From: Carya illinoinensis
Taxonomy: Eukaryota; Streptophyta; Magnoliopsida; Fagales; Juglandaceae
Direction of reading: 5' to 3'
Assembly: GCF_018687715.1 (NCBI RefSeq)
Contig: NC_056752.1
Span: forward strand, 44,910,501-44,974,500
DNA length: 64,000 nt
In this document: piece after piece, positions 37,592 to 48,560 of the stretch
Position numbering within the stretch: position 1 is the stretch's first letter
Layout of the letters: every line of letters begins with the position of its first letter
Notes under the pieces: model-generated
Seen by the model: the letters and a program-made list of their open reading frames with translations, nothing else
Told to the model about the DNA's origin: nothing
Database searches by the model: none
Made by a program: the position numbers and the translations under genes

Positions 37592-38014
37592 TGTTGAAAA
37601 TTTGGACATCCCAAATTCATCCCCCTAGGATCTACCTTTTGTAGGAATAATAAGAAAAATAGAGAAATAATAAAAATACAAGAAATTTACGTAGAAATTT
37701 CAAAACAGAATAAAAAACTATCAAACCCAGAGAAGAAAATTTACTATGTAAAAAATTGTTACAATCATACAATTTTTCTCCTCACCCCAAACACACCCAC
37801 AAAGTTTCCTTACTAGTAAAACTTTAATTTTACACCTCTTATCCTTTTTCAAAAAGGTCAATAGAGAAATTTAACTAAAATCAAAAGTTACTAAATAAGC
37901 TTTCAACTGGTGCATTTAAACTAAGAGGCTAAGCCTCTTATTTATAACTTGGCCTAATGCTTACCTATTTACATGCCACTGGTGTGGGACTAAAAAAGAA
38001 GCAATTAGTCAACA
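37592..38014 (-). repeat. 5' LTR of the GAG-only element
   Basis: 423 bp, TG...CA ends, next to the primer-binding site. Contains a short palindrome 'aagaggctaagcctctt' (about 37922-37938) absent from the other LTR. Confidence 0.85.
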
Positions 38015-38157
38015 CTAACTATTATAGCTTCAACACAATTCCTCAAGAAAATGTTATTATTATTAAAGTTCAAACAAAGTTAAAATAATGTGATCAATAA
38101 AAATCTTAGAAAATTCCAGCCTTTTTACCTATAAATTGGGTTATTTCTTTGTAATAT

Positions 38158-38805
38158 TTTGAAGTTTGATTTCAAGAACTTGAAGTTCTACAAGTGCCGC
38201 TTCCTCCTCAGTTGCCAAGTCATCCTCCTTTCCCGGACTCTCCATCCCTTCCTCTTCCTCCTCTTTATCCTCCACCACCAGTAGCAGTTTACGAACTTGC
38301 CCCTCGACGTCCCCACTAGGTCTAGACCAATTTTAGAAGAAATAGTAAACCGAGATTGCTAGTGGGGGGGCCAAGAGAACCAACAGCATGACCACTAATA
38401 CTTAAGAGAAGACGTTGCTGGGGCTAGGTATGAAGTTGTAGGCTAAGAGGTAGACCAAGACCACTACGGCCAATGCATTGAAGACCCAAAAGTAGCGGGA
38501 CTCCTCCTGTTCCTCGGCGAATGTCGTCTTGGGAGGGGACTTGTAGAGGAAGAAGGCAGCAATGATGCAGACTCCTAAAGGGATAATGGCGAGCATGAAC
38601 AGAAAGGAGGGTTGTACATAGGTCGATGAATATGGCGGTGCTCAGCCCCACATAGCCTTTGAGTATGCTTGAGACCAGGCCTCGGTTCGTGTGGAAGGTT
38701 CTTATGCAGGTCAGTAGCACTGCAGTGTTCATCCATGTCGTGTTGTTGCCTCCTATGCACAAGGATATGCACATCTATCGTTGTGTAAAAACACTTGGTT
38801 TTCAA
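38158..38805 (-). pseudogene. Nodulin-like / MFS transporter fragment
   Basis: Minus-strand frames read MCISLCIGGNNTTWMNTAVL, TCIRTFHTNRGLVSSILKGY and VGLSTAIFIDLCTTLL, then after a frameshift near 38600 FMLAIIPLGVCIIAAFFLYK and EEQEESRYFWVFNALAVVVL. These match the nodulin-like domain of the plant NFD4/MFS membrane transporter family (N-G-T-N-T-A and GPV-type GILKG motifs, altered here). Two in-frame stops follow (after NVFS and after SVYYFF), then an acidic tail. Only the N-terminal third is present and it is disabled. The GAG-only element lies about 140 bp downstream. Exact paralogue unknown. Confidence 0.72.
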
Positions 38806-38869
38806 GGAGCATTGCGTCGAGAAGAAAGTGAGGTTTCGCTAAGCACCATTTCACTTGCCTAGAGGAAAC

Positions 38870-39616
38870 ATACCATTTGATCAACAATTTTGTTTCCCGC
38901 ACTTCATTTTTTTCCCCTCCCGCTTTAATGCTCTGCGCGCCATTTCATTTAGCAGCCAGCTGGGTTTCGTGCACATGGGTGTGCGTGAAATTGTCTGCAT
39001 TTAGCATTTTTCTTTCTCAAAATATGAGTAGCTCATAATAGAATCTTGACATGTCACTCTTCCAATGGAGGTGTAAAACTCTCAAAGACACCACATCCCC
39101 GTCTAAAGATTTTCTTTTATTAAAAAGAAGGAAAAAATCTAATTACAAGCACAACTGCGCACTAATATGTGTACCAATTTAATATGATTGGTCAAAAAAT
39201 AAATTTTATTGAAAACATTGTTAATTTAAACTTTAAATATAAAGAAATCAGTATTGATACGCATATTAGTACACAACTTTATTTGTACGTAACAAAATTC
39301 AAAAAGAAGACAGACTTGGGTTCCTTGCTTATGGTCCTGGGGCACCCCTTCCCGTCTTAATCTAAGGGTGCCTCCTAGTTTTGCTCCAGTGGAGCCATGG
39401 CCCATCCCAGCACTTCCGGGTCTGTTCCTATTTCTAGGAACAATGATTTTGCAAAAAAAAAATTATGATGAAGTTCATGTTTTACAAATTACAATGGCTG
39501 ATTTCATGAATTATTAAAGGAGATGAAATAATAGTTTTATGATCGTGTAAACCAGTCAAAAAATACAGAACATGGAGGGTTATGATCAAGTAAATAAGAA
39601 AATGATACACTGACTC
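38870..39616. other. Intergenic DNA with an inverted AT-rich element
   Basis: No gene. About 39130-39300 has mirrored ends ('attacaagcacaactgcgca' and 'catattagtacacaacttta...tgtacgtaac'), a probable MITE related to 12930-13100. The right part is the 3' flank of the aldo/keto reductase. Confidence 0.4.
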
Positions 39617-42600
39617 TCAAAGGATGGCAGGATCTTTGTATCTCTTAAAAAGATTTTCAATATCTGCCATCACTTCTGGTGGCAAAGGCCGCTCAGTTAT
39701 TAGAAAAGCATCAATGTCTTCCTTTAGCTGTTCGACAGAGGTTGCACCAATGATTGAGCTGGTGACGAATGGTCGATCTCGCACAAAACCAAGAGCGAGC
39801 TGGACTGCAGTTAGTCCATGCTTCTTGGCCAACTCTAGATATTCTATCGTTGCTTCCTGTAATTGAGATGTGATATCAACACTAGCATTCAGCTGGCTGT
39901 TACTATTACGATGGGTCTAAAGTTGATGGTTAAAAAACAAACAAAATGAGGGCAACAACTTCCAAAAACTCCAGCTTCTAATTGAGCCGTTTGCTTTAGG
40001 TCATTTTCAGTAGTTAGAGATTAGAAACCTAATGTGATGCAATGCAACTGCATGTTATATGACACATTGAAGAGATATCACCAAATTAATTTGTTTACTT
40101 CACACTATTGAACAACATCGTGAGCTTTTTTTTTTTTAACTGATGAGGAACTCTGGAGATTGTGTAAATGCAGCATTTTTTTATTAGGTTAAAACCCAGA
40201 ACTCGTCTATTGTGTCCATATCACACGGATCAGGTAAATCATCAACTTTTCATTAACAGGAAGCGGCCCCTATAGCTTTTTGGCACATAAGGTTCAAACT
40301 TAGATTTGGGGGAGTATACCATCAAGATCAACGCCCTTAAAATTTGAGCCAACTCTAGGAAATTCATGACTGATTTTTCACAATAAAAAAGTACATTTGA
40401 CTTCCTGTCACTGCTTTGGTGTGAACTTGAATTTATGTGCATATTACTATTATCTACATGATATTTATCACTACCAAATGCCACGATAGAATGATTACCG
40501 TACCCTGGCAACAGATTTGTTATATCTTTCCATGTAGCCGGGGAAGAGGTTCAGCCTTCCTTTTCGTGCAGGTTCAGAATTGCTATCTATATATTTACCG
40601 GTCAGTGATCCAGCACCCAATGGAGAATAAGCCAGTAAACCAATATTGCAATTGTTTGGGTGGCACACTTCTACAAGATCAACTGCAAAGAATCAAGTGG
40701 ACAGACAAACTCCACAGTAAGAGGCTGACATAACCAAGTCTGGAGAGAAATGAACTACATTTTACAAATGAACATATAAAATCTCCACTATACAATGAGT
40801 TATTTCCTCCTTAACCTTGCCTAAAGTTTCTAACTGGTTACCTATTTCTTAGAGTGTGGTAAAGGTTATTGTCCCTTTCACTCAATATTTTGAGCTAATA
40901 TCAGTCCTTTAAAATAGATAATGCAATTTGGATTAAAGTAAGATGAAGTAAAACCAGCATGAATTATCAGTTGATAATAATTTGTTTTGGCCAAAAAAAA
41001 AAAAAAAAAAAAGAACTAAAACTATCAGCTTTGCTTGAAATATATTTGAATGAGACAACTGTGTGATCATAATGTCTAAACTTTAGCGGATAGCCTCACC
41101 TCATTTGTAGCACTGAGTAACATGGTAAGTTTCTCCTCTAGTTCAATTGCCTAAACATGTGCTTGGTTTGCATGCTTTAGATTGTGCAGGTGATCCTAGC
41201 TTTCGGCATTGACTCTAGTTCTTTATTCCTTTACGGATCCTTTCTATTATTAATTTTCTCCTTTCATTTTCTTTAGGAGCTTGGTTTTGGGATTTTATTT
41301 GTAACCCCATGCTCCCTTTGTATACAGTATTCCTCCACCATAAGTGAGGAGTAAAAAAAAATTGGGAACGGTCCTCTTCCTTAAAAAAAAAAATAACTAA
41401 CTAAAAGCCACAGACAGGCCTATCCATGTTCCATTGGAATCCCTAACATAAGAAAGTAATCTTCTCATTCATTATGTCAAATAAGCCCCTTTCTCCTTGA
41501 TAATTATACAAGGTGAGCCTCGAGTGCTTCAGACATCATCAGCTGCCACATTGAGTAAATTCTTGGTAATGGCAACCATATTGAAAAAAAAAAAACATTA
41601 TCACCAAGAAATATTGGAGCCAACAGGGTGAGATACCATAGCTTTAATTCACCATTTGTTTACACTAACAAAAAAACTATTTACTTCCTAGAGTGGGCCA
41701 ACTCATTTTTGGTATAATTATTGTCCCAATAAGCACTAAGGTCCTACTGTTAATAAATTATGGGGAAGAAAAAAGAAAAAACAGAATAAAGGACCTTTGT
41801 TGAATCTAAAACCATTCATAGTCTACGCATGCAATCTTAAATTCCAAGAGACTGAAACAAGACCAACTACACGCTAAAAGCAAGATTTATCTATCCCTAA
41901 AAGAAAAAGAATATGGCTGCAGGAAAGTCAAAGATTTATATTTATCTTGAAATAACTATTTAGATATATATATATATACTAATTGTAACATTTGAAGCTT
42001 TAAAATGTTATGTTGAAAACAAATTACCATGTTGGCTTTTCTCTAATAACTATGTGAAGATAGTGTGATAAAACAACCAACCTTCAAAACGACATCTAAC
42101 TAGCAAACTGTAGCTGTTTTGGATACTGACAATCTTTGGTAGCCCTTCAACTCTTGCTGCATGAACAAACTCCATCACTCCATATGAAGTCTCATTGGAG
42201 ACACCAATGTAGCGTACCTAAATAGGCTCAAAAGCACAGACAGCAAAATACTTATTCAAGAGTAACAGTGACACTCCAGTTATTTGAAAACAAACAATCC
42301 AATATTCCAATTGTTTACATTTCATTGCTTCTATAAGAGTGCACATCCAGCTACCCAATCAATTATTTGCTTATCAATACATTCATAAGAAGAAGTAAAC
42401 TCAAGAACATTCCAATAATAACATGCTATTATCAAATTGACCAGACGATAGATCCGGAGAAATTGGTTGTTTGCACAGAGCTATGAGAAGCCTGAGAGAA
42501 AAATTGAGTTCTTCATATTTCTTACCTTTCCTTCCTCAATAAGTTCTTGGAAAGCCCTCAGTTGCTCCACAAACGGCACGCTTGACCTCCATTTTGCAGG

Positions 42601-44266
42601 ATCGTACGAAAACTCACCAAACAATGCCACATAGCGATCTGGCCTGGGTTGAAAAGAAAGCCATACTTTTAAGAAACCACACTTAAAACCATTTTTGGTG
42701 AAACTTCCCTTCTTAAAAGAAAATAGCAGGCTAAATATGACTGCTCCCACATACACAGTACACTGAAGGCACTGCAGTGTATTGTGAAGCTGTCATTTTC
42801 TCCAATTAATCTGATACAGGGAAGTAAACGGGAAATTTGACATTGATAGAAGGCGTCCAACTTGCTGAGAATGAACGCAAAATATAATAAATAATTCAAC
42901 TTTTTCAAGTCCTAAAATAATAATAATATTAAAAATAATATTCTAACAATATTTTATTCAACTTTTAACTTTCATCTAAAACCATCTCATCTCATCTCAC
43001 TATCTAAACCGCACCTAAATAAATAACAGTGATTCAATCCCCCAAGATCCTCTTATAACTTGCAGGCATATATTAAACAACATAGAGATCGCATACATCA
43101 CCAGAAAGTCACAAATCATCTCAAGAAAATAGTATTCGCGCCTCTGCTTTTGAAGGCAAACTTAACTTACCAATGAATTTGCAATAAATCAATGTAATCG
43201 GTGCCGAGGCGCTTAAGGCTTTTCTCTACACTTTCTTTAATATTTGCAGTGTCGACCCGTAAAACCTTGGCATTATCTCGTATATAACTTGACCGTTCTG
43301 AATAACCGCATACTTTTGTGGCCAAAATAACCTATCCATGAAAGATAATAGCTAGTAACTTAAAATCCCAAAAGCTTCTTATTCTTGCTCTCATGATTAT
43401 TGCAACATCAATCCACAAAACAATATTATAAATTAAAAAACACGAAGCCCGCCTTAAGTAATCAAGATAAGAAGTTAAGAATAACGTATATTATCAAAGA
43501 AAATTACAACCAAAAAAAGCAATTTACTCACAAATAAGAGATTGAGCATCCTCCTATTTGAGATTAAAAAAATAATAATAATTAAAAAAAAGAAAAAGAA
43601 AAAGAGAGAGAGAGATTGAGCATCCATTAAAAACTACTAATACCTTGTCACGAGGTTGAGACTTGAGCCAGCTACCAATAAAGAGATCAGTTTTTCCTTG
43701 TGTCTCCTTGCTCATTGGAATTGGGTACTGCAAACAAAAATGAAATTGGAGTGTCCCCAAACAAAAAGTGCGTGGGTATGGGTTAAGAGTCTTGAGAAAG
43801 AACTCACAGCCTCGGCAGTGTCAAGAGCATTAATGCCACGCTCAAATGCATAACTTAACATTCCATGAGCTTCTTTCTCTGTGTTTTGCTCTCCGAATGT
43901 CATCTGAGATATTACATAGAATTGTAATACGGAAACAGTCGTCTAATCTTGAATTAAGAACAAATCCTTCTAATAAATTAGACCAAAAACACTAGAGACT
44001 AGAGAGAGAGAGAAAGAGAGAGAGAGAGATTTTACGGTTCCAAAAGTGATTTCGCTAATCACGAGGTCGGAGTCCCCGAGTTTCTTATACTGCAAGGCGC
44101 TCTTCTCACCAAGTTTGGCGCAAATGCGCGTCCTCAGGGAGCCCCTCATCCTGCTTGTCCTCATGAGCGTTGTAGTTCCAAAATGGCTGTGCCTGAGGCC
44201 GTAACTGGAGTATAGGAAAGCAGGAGCTGCAGAGAAGCAGGTGAAGGTGGCGTTCGACGAGGCCAT
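39617..44266 (-). CDS. Chloroplast-targeted aldo/keto reductase (NADP-linked oxidoreductase)
   Basis: Eight exons: 44266-44036, 43903-43808, 43727-43644, 43331-43171, 42643-42526, 42217-42082, 40682-40504 and 39856-39617. They give 1245 nt, 414 residues, all phases consistent. The first 50 residues are Ser/Thr/Arg-rich with almost no acids and end RTRICAKLG, a likely plastid transit peptide. The AKR barrel follows: LGDSDLVISEITFGTMTFGE, then the tetrad Asp105 and Tyr110 (ALDTAEAYP), Lys143 (ILATKVCG) and His190 (DLLQIHWPDRY). The nucleotide-binding end is seen in LLAYSPLGAGSLTGKY and TSSIIGATSVEQLKEDI. The resemblance is to the Tas-like plant AKRs (Arabidopsis At1g04420 type). Substrate unknown; NADPH-dependent carbonyl reduction is the family reaction. 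A 1.4-kb intron separates the last three exons from the upstream ones. Confidence 0.95.
42885..43020. repeat. MITE-like copy in the aldo/keto reductase intron
   Basis: The interior 'tattttattcaacttttaac' and end 'catctcatctcatctcacta' followed by 'tctaaaccgcacc' match the window's recurrent family. The copy appears truncated on the left. Intron between exons 43331 and 42643. Confidence 0.45.
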
Positions 44267-45437
44267 CGCGTGTAAGAATGGCCTTATCGGAACGGAGCCG
44301 TTCGTTCGAATTCAATCTCTTGAGAGGCTGCGTGTGTCACAGCGTCAGCCTCGAATTTGGAACGGGACCGACCAATCGTGTGTGGTCTAGGGGTTAAAGT
44401 TTACAACCTACGAAGGGGGAAAGGCGGGCCTGTTTTCTGGCATAATTAACATGTTTTGGGCTTAAACGGGCCTTGTTTCCATCCTACTGGGCTTGCGTTT
44501 CAATTTTCGGGAGGGAGAAACCGCACTGTTTCTTGACTCGACCCGACATTACTTCAAGGGAAATTATAAAAAGAGAATTGATACTTATATAAAAAAAATT
44601 ACATAAAAATAAATATATAAACAGATATAATTTTATATGATCTATTAAATTTATTTTATATTAAAAATAATTTTATAATCTAATATATTACATCAAGTTT
44701 CGTCAAATTTATTTTTATGTAATTTTTTTATAGTTAAAATATTCTTTTAATAAAAAAGGACAATATTAGGGTCCACCTAGTGTAAAGTTGGTCGTACCCT
44801 TAGTGCATTTAAGTTTTTTTTTTTCTAAATATTTCTTTAACATATTTAACTATTAAGACAAAAGAGCAATGATACGGACTATAATATAGTTTTAAGTAAT
44901 TTTATTTTTAAATTTTTTTAAAATTATAAAAATATCCATATTAAAATAATATTTTTTTATTTAATAAAAGGTCTGCACATGTAATCTTTACTTGAATTTC
45001 TCAAAAAACTATAATTTTACTAATAGTTACTTTTTTAATTAATAAGAAAAAAAGTTAAAATGTTTAAACTATAACTTTAAACAATAGCTTTGAGAGCGAT
45101 CCAATATCATTTTTCTATATATATATATATATATTAAAAAAAAAAGAACAGTAGTCTTGTTGGAACTTTTTAAATTCAAGATGGGTATTTAGTGTTTTTT
45201 ATAGAATTTTTACGGATGATTTTACCTCTATAAGGGGAAAGAGTTGCATATTGATTGTTGATTGCTAGCATGGAAGTACAGTGTATAATTTATAAATTAG
45301 AATTTTGGAGGATAATGCAAATTGTCTAATAATGAAAATTTGTGCATTTGAGATGAAATCGAATATTCCCTAAACCTTTCGCTCCCTTCGGTAATTCAAT
45401 CATGTCCGTCAACAGCGCTCAGATTTTTTCTTAGTTT
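44267..45437. other. Intergenic DNA, aldo/keto reductase 5' flank
   Basis: The left part is the reductase promoter region. About 44570-45090 is AT-rich with MITE-like words ('aatgatacggactataat', 'cctagtgtaaagttggtc'). A (TA)n run is at about 45115-45134. No gene seen. Confidence 0.4.
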
Positions 45438-45439
45438 AT

Positions 45440-46529
45440 GGATCGGTTTAAGACCCAAGCTATCGGGTTAATTGACTCTACAGGAGGCCCAATATTTGTA
45501 AGAGTAATATTATTAATCCTTCATTTTGCCTGTCATTATCTATATGTGATATTTTTTGAAAGTATAATTGGTATATTTCATTTATCAATAAATCAGTCGT
45601 TACAATATTTCTCCCTCAACACAGAGTTAATAATTTTTGGAGGGCTCTCCTCCATCCATACAACTTCTTCAGAACAAGTAAGAGCCAATTTGGCTAGTAA
45701 ATTAGCTATATTATTAGCCTCCATATGAATGAAATTTACAGACCAATTCAGATTATCCTTCCTCAATCTTCTGGTATCCTCAATTATTACACCATAGTCT
45801 GCCCATATATCAATATTACTATTTGTATCTTTAACAACCACCTAGGAATTACCCTCCAACATTACCTTATGCAATCCCAGCTCCAGACAGAAAAACATTG
45901 CTTTTCTCAGTGCATGTGCCTCAGCCACTACAATCTTAACGAATGTAGAAAGTTTTGAACACAGACAGGCAATGATCTCACCCTCCGAGTCTCTTATAAT
46001 GATCCCAATTTCCACTTTTTTGTTTTTTACATCCAGTGCAGCATCCCAGTTTACTTTACAGACCATAGTATCAGATTTTTCCTATCTAACCAGCCTCCTG
46101 TCAATTTGATCAGGCCTAGATGATTTGTTTACAATTCTAAACTCTTCAAGATTATGCTTGGCAGCATGAATTAATACTTTTGGACTCTCAAACTTTTTCT
46201 AAAAAATGAATGAGTTTCTTCTCAACCATATCCTTCTCATTGTGCAAGCCACAAGACCAACCCCATCCTCCTCCAAACATCTATTAATTGCTTCCATAAA
46301 TCCATAAATTGACCTGCAGAACAAGCCCACTTATGAACTGGACTATCATTCTCTGCCTAGACATCTAAAGCAGTCGAGCAACACCATAAAGCATGTGTAG
46401 TGGTCTCCTCTTCCCTTTCACAAATAGGACATAAATTGTTTTCATTTATTTTCTTCTTTGTTAAGTTCAGATTAGTAGGAAGTAAATCATGATAAGCCTT
46501 CCATAGGAACTGTTTCACCACACCCCATA
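45440..46529 (-). pseudogene. LINE ORF2 C-terminal part (zf-RVT and RNase H), degenerate
   Basis: Minus-strand translation gives AYHDLLPTNLNLTKKKINEN and NLCPICEREEETTTHALWCC (zf-RVT type), then KVNWDAALDVKNKKVEIGII, VAEAHALRKAMFF and NFIHMEANNIANLLAKLALT of an RNase H (RVT_3) domain. Stops interrupt it, for example TAG at 45839-45841 after EGNS and others near 46080 and 46360. This is the 3' portion of a dead plant LINE. Its upstream part continues at 48448 across the inserted hAT element. Confidence 0.8.
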
Positions 46530-47006
46530 CCTTCAGCTAGGGCTGTTCATCCGGGTTCCGACCCGGAAATCCGGATATACCCAACCCGAAACCCGGATTT
46601 GAAATCCGGGCCGGAACCCGGACCGGGTTAGCCCGGGTCAGATCCGGGCCGAAATCTGGATGGACCCGAGTTTTGTAAAACCCGGATTCCGGATTGGAAC
46701 TGCTTTTTTTTTTTTTTTCTGTTGTATTTGTCCTCTGTGGTCTGGAGGGTCCCACCCTAGAGCCGACTCCCCCACGCTTACCCACCACGATTGTACCTAG
46801 AAGACCTGCACAACATTTTCCGGCATTTCCTTCACAAGAGAGCGTCCTTCCAGCCGGAGCTACGATTGCTTCCTCTCGGGGAGAACCTGATGTCGAAGCT
46901 AAAGTCCATAGGCATTGCCCATAACTGGATCATTAATAAGAATAGAGTACAATGGGAATGAGGATAGATTTCAGTGAGTTATTTTTGTCGAGCACACAGT
47001 TCCCAC

Positions 47007-47402
47007 CAATGTTTTGAATACTGTACCGGATGCCGTACCGGTCAAGACACTGGAACGAAATATTTCGGTACCGGTACCGTTTCAGGATAGTCGATATATA
47101 AATAAATTATATTTATAAATATATATATTAATTATATTTCAAAATAATAATTTATATATAAATAAATTATACATAAATACATATATCTATATAAATTATA
47201 AATAGTTTAGTCTAAATTGGGGGTAAAAAAATAAATTTGTAATTTGAAAAAAAAATAAATAAATAACGAAACCGAAATACCGGCCGGTACATAAGCCGAT
47301 ATTTGAACCGGTACGAAATTATAAAATTTCTGTACCGGTCCGGTGGCCGGTACGGAATATACCAGCCGTACCGGCCGGTACGGTACGATTTTAAAAACAA
47401 TG
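47007..47402. mobile_element. 396-bp hAT MITE nested in the larger hAT element
   Basis: The left end 'caatgttttgaatactgtac' and inverted right end 'cattgtttttaaaatcgtac' align. 'accggtac', 'gccggtac' and 'cggtaccg' words fill both subterminal regions around an AT-only core. Flanks are gttcccac (46999-47006) and attcccac (47403-47410), an 8-bp target duplication with one mismatch. No coding capacity. Confidence 0.78.
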
Positions 47403-47561
47403 ATTCCCACCATTGAGAGGAACAATCACCCAACAACATTCATCCTTTACATTATTCCACCCAGACTTTCACTCTTATCGAAAAAGGGACCCATATATTT
47501 TTGAAAAGATTTCTCTTTCTACAAAACTAGAGAGAGATAGATTGTGGGTTTCTCAAATTAC

Positions 47562-47765
47562 CTTGTATACGGGACCGAAGCCTCCGTGACCGAGCTTATT
47601 AAGTTTGGAGAAGTCATTGGTGGCGATTTGCAGGAAACAGAGCTCGAAGAAGAGGTCCCACGAGTCGGCAATAGCGTCGTCGTCTGTTGTGTCCTCCCCG
47701 GTTGTTCGGCTGCAGGCTCTCAATCTCTTTTCCCAGAAAGCACGGAGACCAGAGAGACAACTCAT
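47562..47765 (-). pseudogene. Captured first exon of a receptor-like kinase
   Basis: From an ATG at 47765, 68 codons read [15 protein letters not shown], then [20 protein letters not shown] and [11 protein letters not shown], the start of a protein-kinase domain including the glycine-rich loop. The frame stops exactly at an exon-type boundary (AAG followed by gtaattt). No later kinase exon follows, so it cannot encode a kinase. The wording resembles plant cysteine-rich (DUF26) type receptor-like kinases; precise parent unknown. Confidence 0.78.
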
Positions 47766-47786
47766 GTCCTAATGTGAGGATCATAC

Positions 47787-47939
47787 AGTTGTAGGGTTAG
47801 CAGCGATGAAGGGCTCGAGGCATATACTGCAGGAGTCTTCGAAAGCATCATCGGGAGCTCCAGAGGAGGAAGATGCAGCTGAAACCACCGGATTCTGCAA
47901 AGAAGAGGACGGAAAAGAAGAGGGAGCAATATTTGCCAT
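47787..47939 (-). pseudogene. Captured first exon of a RING-finger gene (RHF-like)
   Basis: From an ATG at 47939, 51 codons give a Ser-rich leader (MANIAPSSFPSSSLQNP) and DDAFEDSCSICLEPFIAANP. These are the first two cysteines of a RING-H2 finger, resembling RHF1A/RHF2A E3 ligases. The exon ends at a donor-type junction (ACT then gtatga) and the rest of the RING is absent. Its end lies 21 nt from the kinase-fragment ATG on the same strand. A (GA)25 run upstream (48056-48105) may be the parent gene's 5' leader. Confidence 0.72.
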
Positions 47940-48051
47940 TGTTGTTGGCAGAGTGAGTTGGAGGAGGATTGCAGACAATGGATGAGAAAAAAACTAGGAC
48001 TTTTATGGAGAGGAAGGAGGAGAAGATGAAGAAGAAATGAACCCTAGTAAA

Positions 48052-48055
<4 letters not shown>

Positions 48056-48105
<50 letters not shown>
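48056..48105. repeat. (GA)25 microsatellite
   Basis: Fifty bases of uninterrupted alternating A/G inside the hAT element, upstream of the captured RING exon. Confidence 0.97.
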
Positions 48106-48109
<4 letters not shown>

Positions 48110-48447
48110 AGGCAGAAAACGCAGGAAAGAAAAACCCGATTCAGACGGTTTGATTTGATATAATCAAATCAAATCTCAATTATTTATTGCTTACTAATCT
48201 GTCTTAATTACGACTTTCAGATTTCAGAGAGAGAGTGAGCGCAGTGAGATTAAAAGGGAGGGGCGGATAACAGAAACCAGGTACCGGGTTTTTAATCCGG
48301 TATCTGGATTTTAAATCCGTACCCGGACCGCGTAGGTCCGGGTTTTGAAATCCAGGTTTCGGCCCAGATTAAATCCGAGCCGGAACCGGAATTCGGTTTT
48401 ACCGGATTTCGGGCCATCTGGCCCGTATGAACAGTCCTACCTTCAGC

Positions 48448-48560
48448 TTCCAGATCGATTTCCATCCAACTTCATCTAAGTTTATAGTCGAAGATTCACT
48501 ATTCTTTGTCCTTATTCTTGAATATTTTTTTGATAAATTGTCCTTATCCTTGAATATTCT
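48448..48560 (-). pseudogene. LINE ORF2 part on the other side of the hAT insertion
   Basis: Minus-strand frame DEVGWKSIWKLKVWGVVKQF, which joins in frame across the hAT element (using one copy of the 8-bp duplication) to the zf-RVT region at 46529. The W-x-IW-x-LK-V motif is characteristic of the LINE region just before zf-RVT. Sequence further right is too degraded to follow. Confidence 0.7.

Larger units (their letters stand above)
35794..38014 (-). mobile_element. GAG-only LTR retrotransposon (TR-GAG-like), Copia-type
   Basis: Two diverged LTRs (35794-36199, 406 bp; 37592-38014, 423 bp) begin TGTTGAAAAT and end AGTCAACA. They are flanked by an exact 5-bp target duplication, ctaac (35789-35793 and 38015-38019). 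The primer-binding site ('tggtatcaaagc' on the minus strand, 37578-37589) adjoins the 37592 LTR, so the element reads on the minus strand. The internal region is only 1.39 kb and encodes a Copia-type GAG with no protease, integrase, RT or RNase H. GAG-only elements of this layout have been described in plants as TR-GAG; they would need pol from another element. LTR divergence and two stops in gag say this copy is old. Confidence 0.85.
46538..48439. mobile_element. Pack-type hAT element with 8-bp target duplication
   Basis: A 1902-bp insertion with ends tagggctgttcatccggg and, inverted, taggactgttcatacggg (16 of 18 identical). It is flanked by an exact 8-bp duplication, ccttcagc (46530-46537 and 48440-48447), the size typical of hAT insertions. 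Subterminal regions are packed with short palindromic words around 'atccggatt', 'cccggatt' and 'gggccgg'. No transposase frame is visible. Instead the centre carries exon fragments of a RING-finger gene and a receptor-like kinase (minus strand), with adjoining intron sequence. A 396-bp hAT MITE is nested inside. Its target was a LINE: the frame resumes on both sides. Confidence 0.87.
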
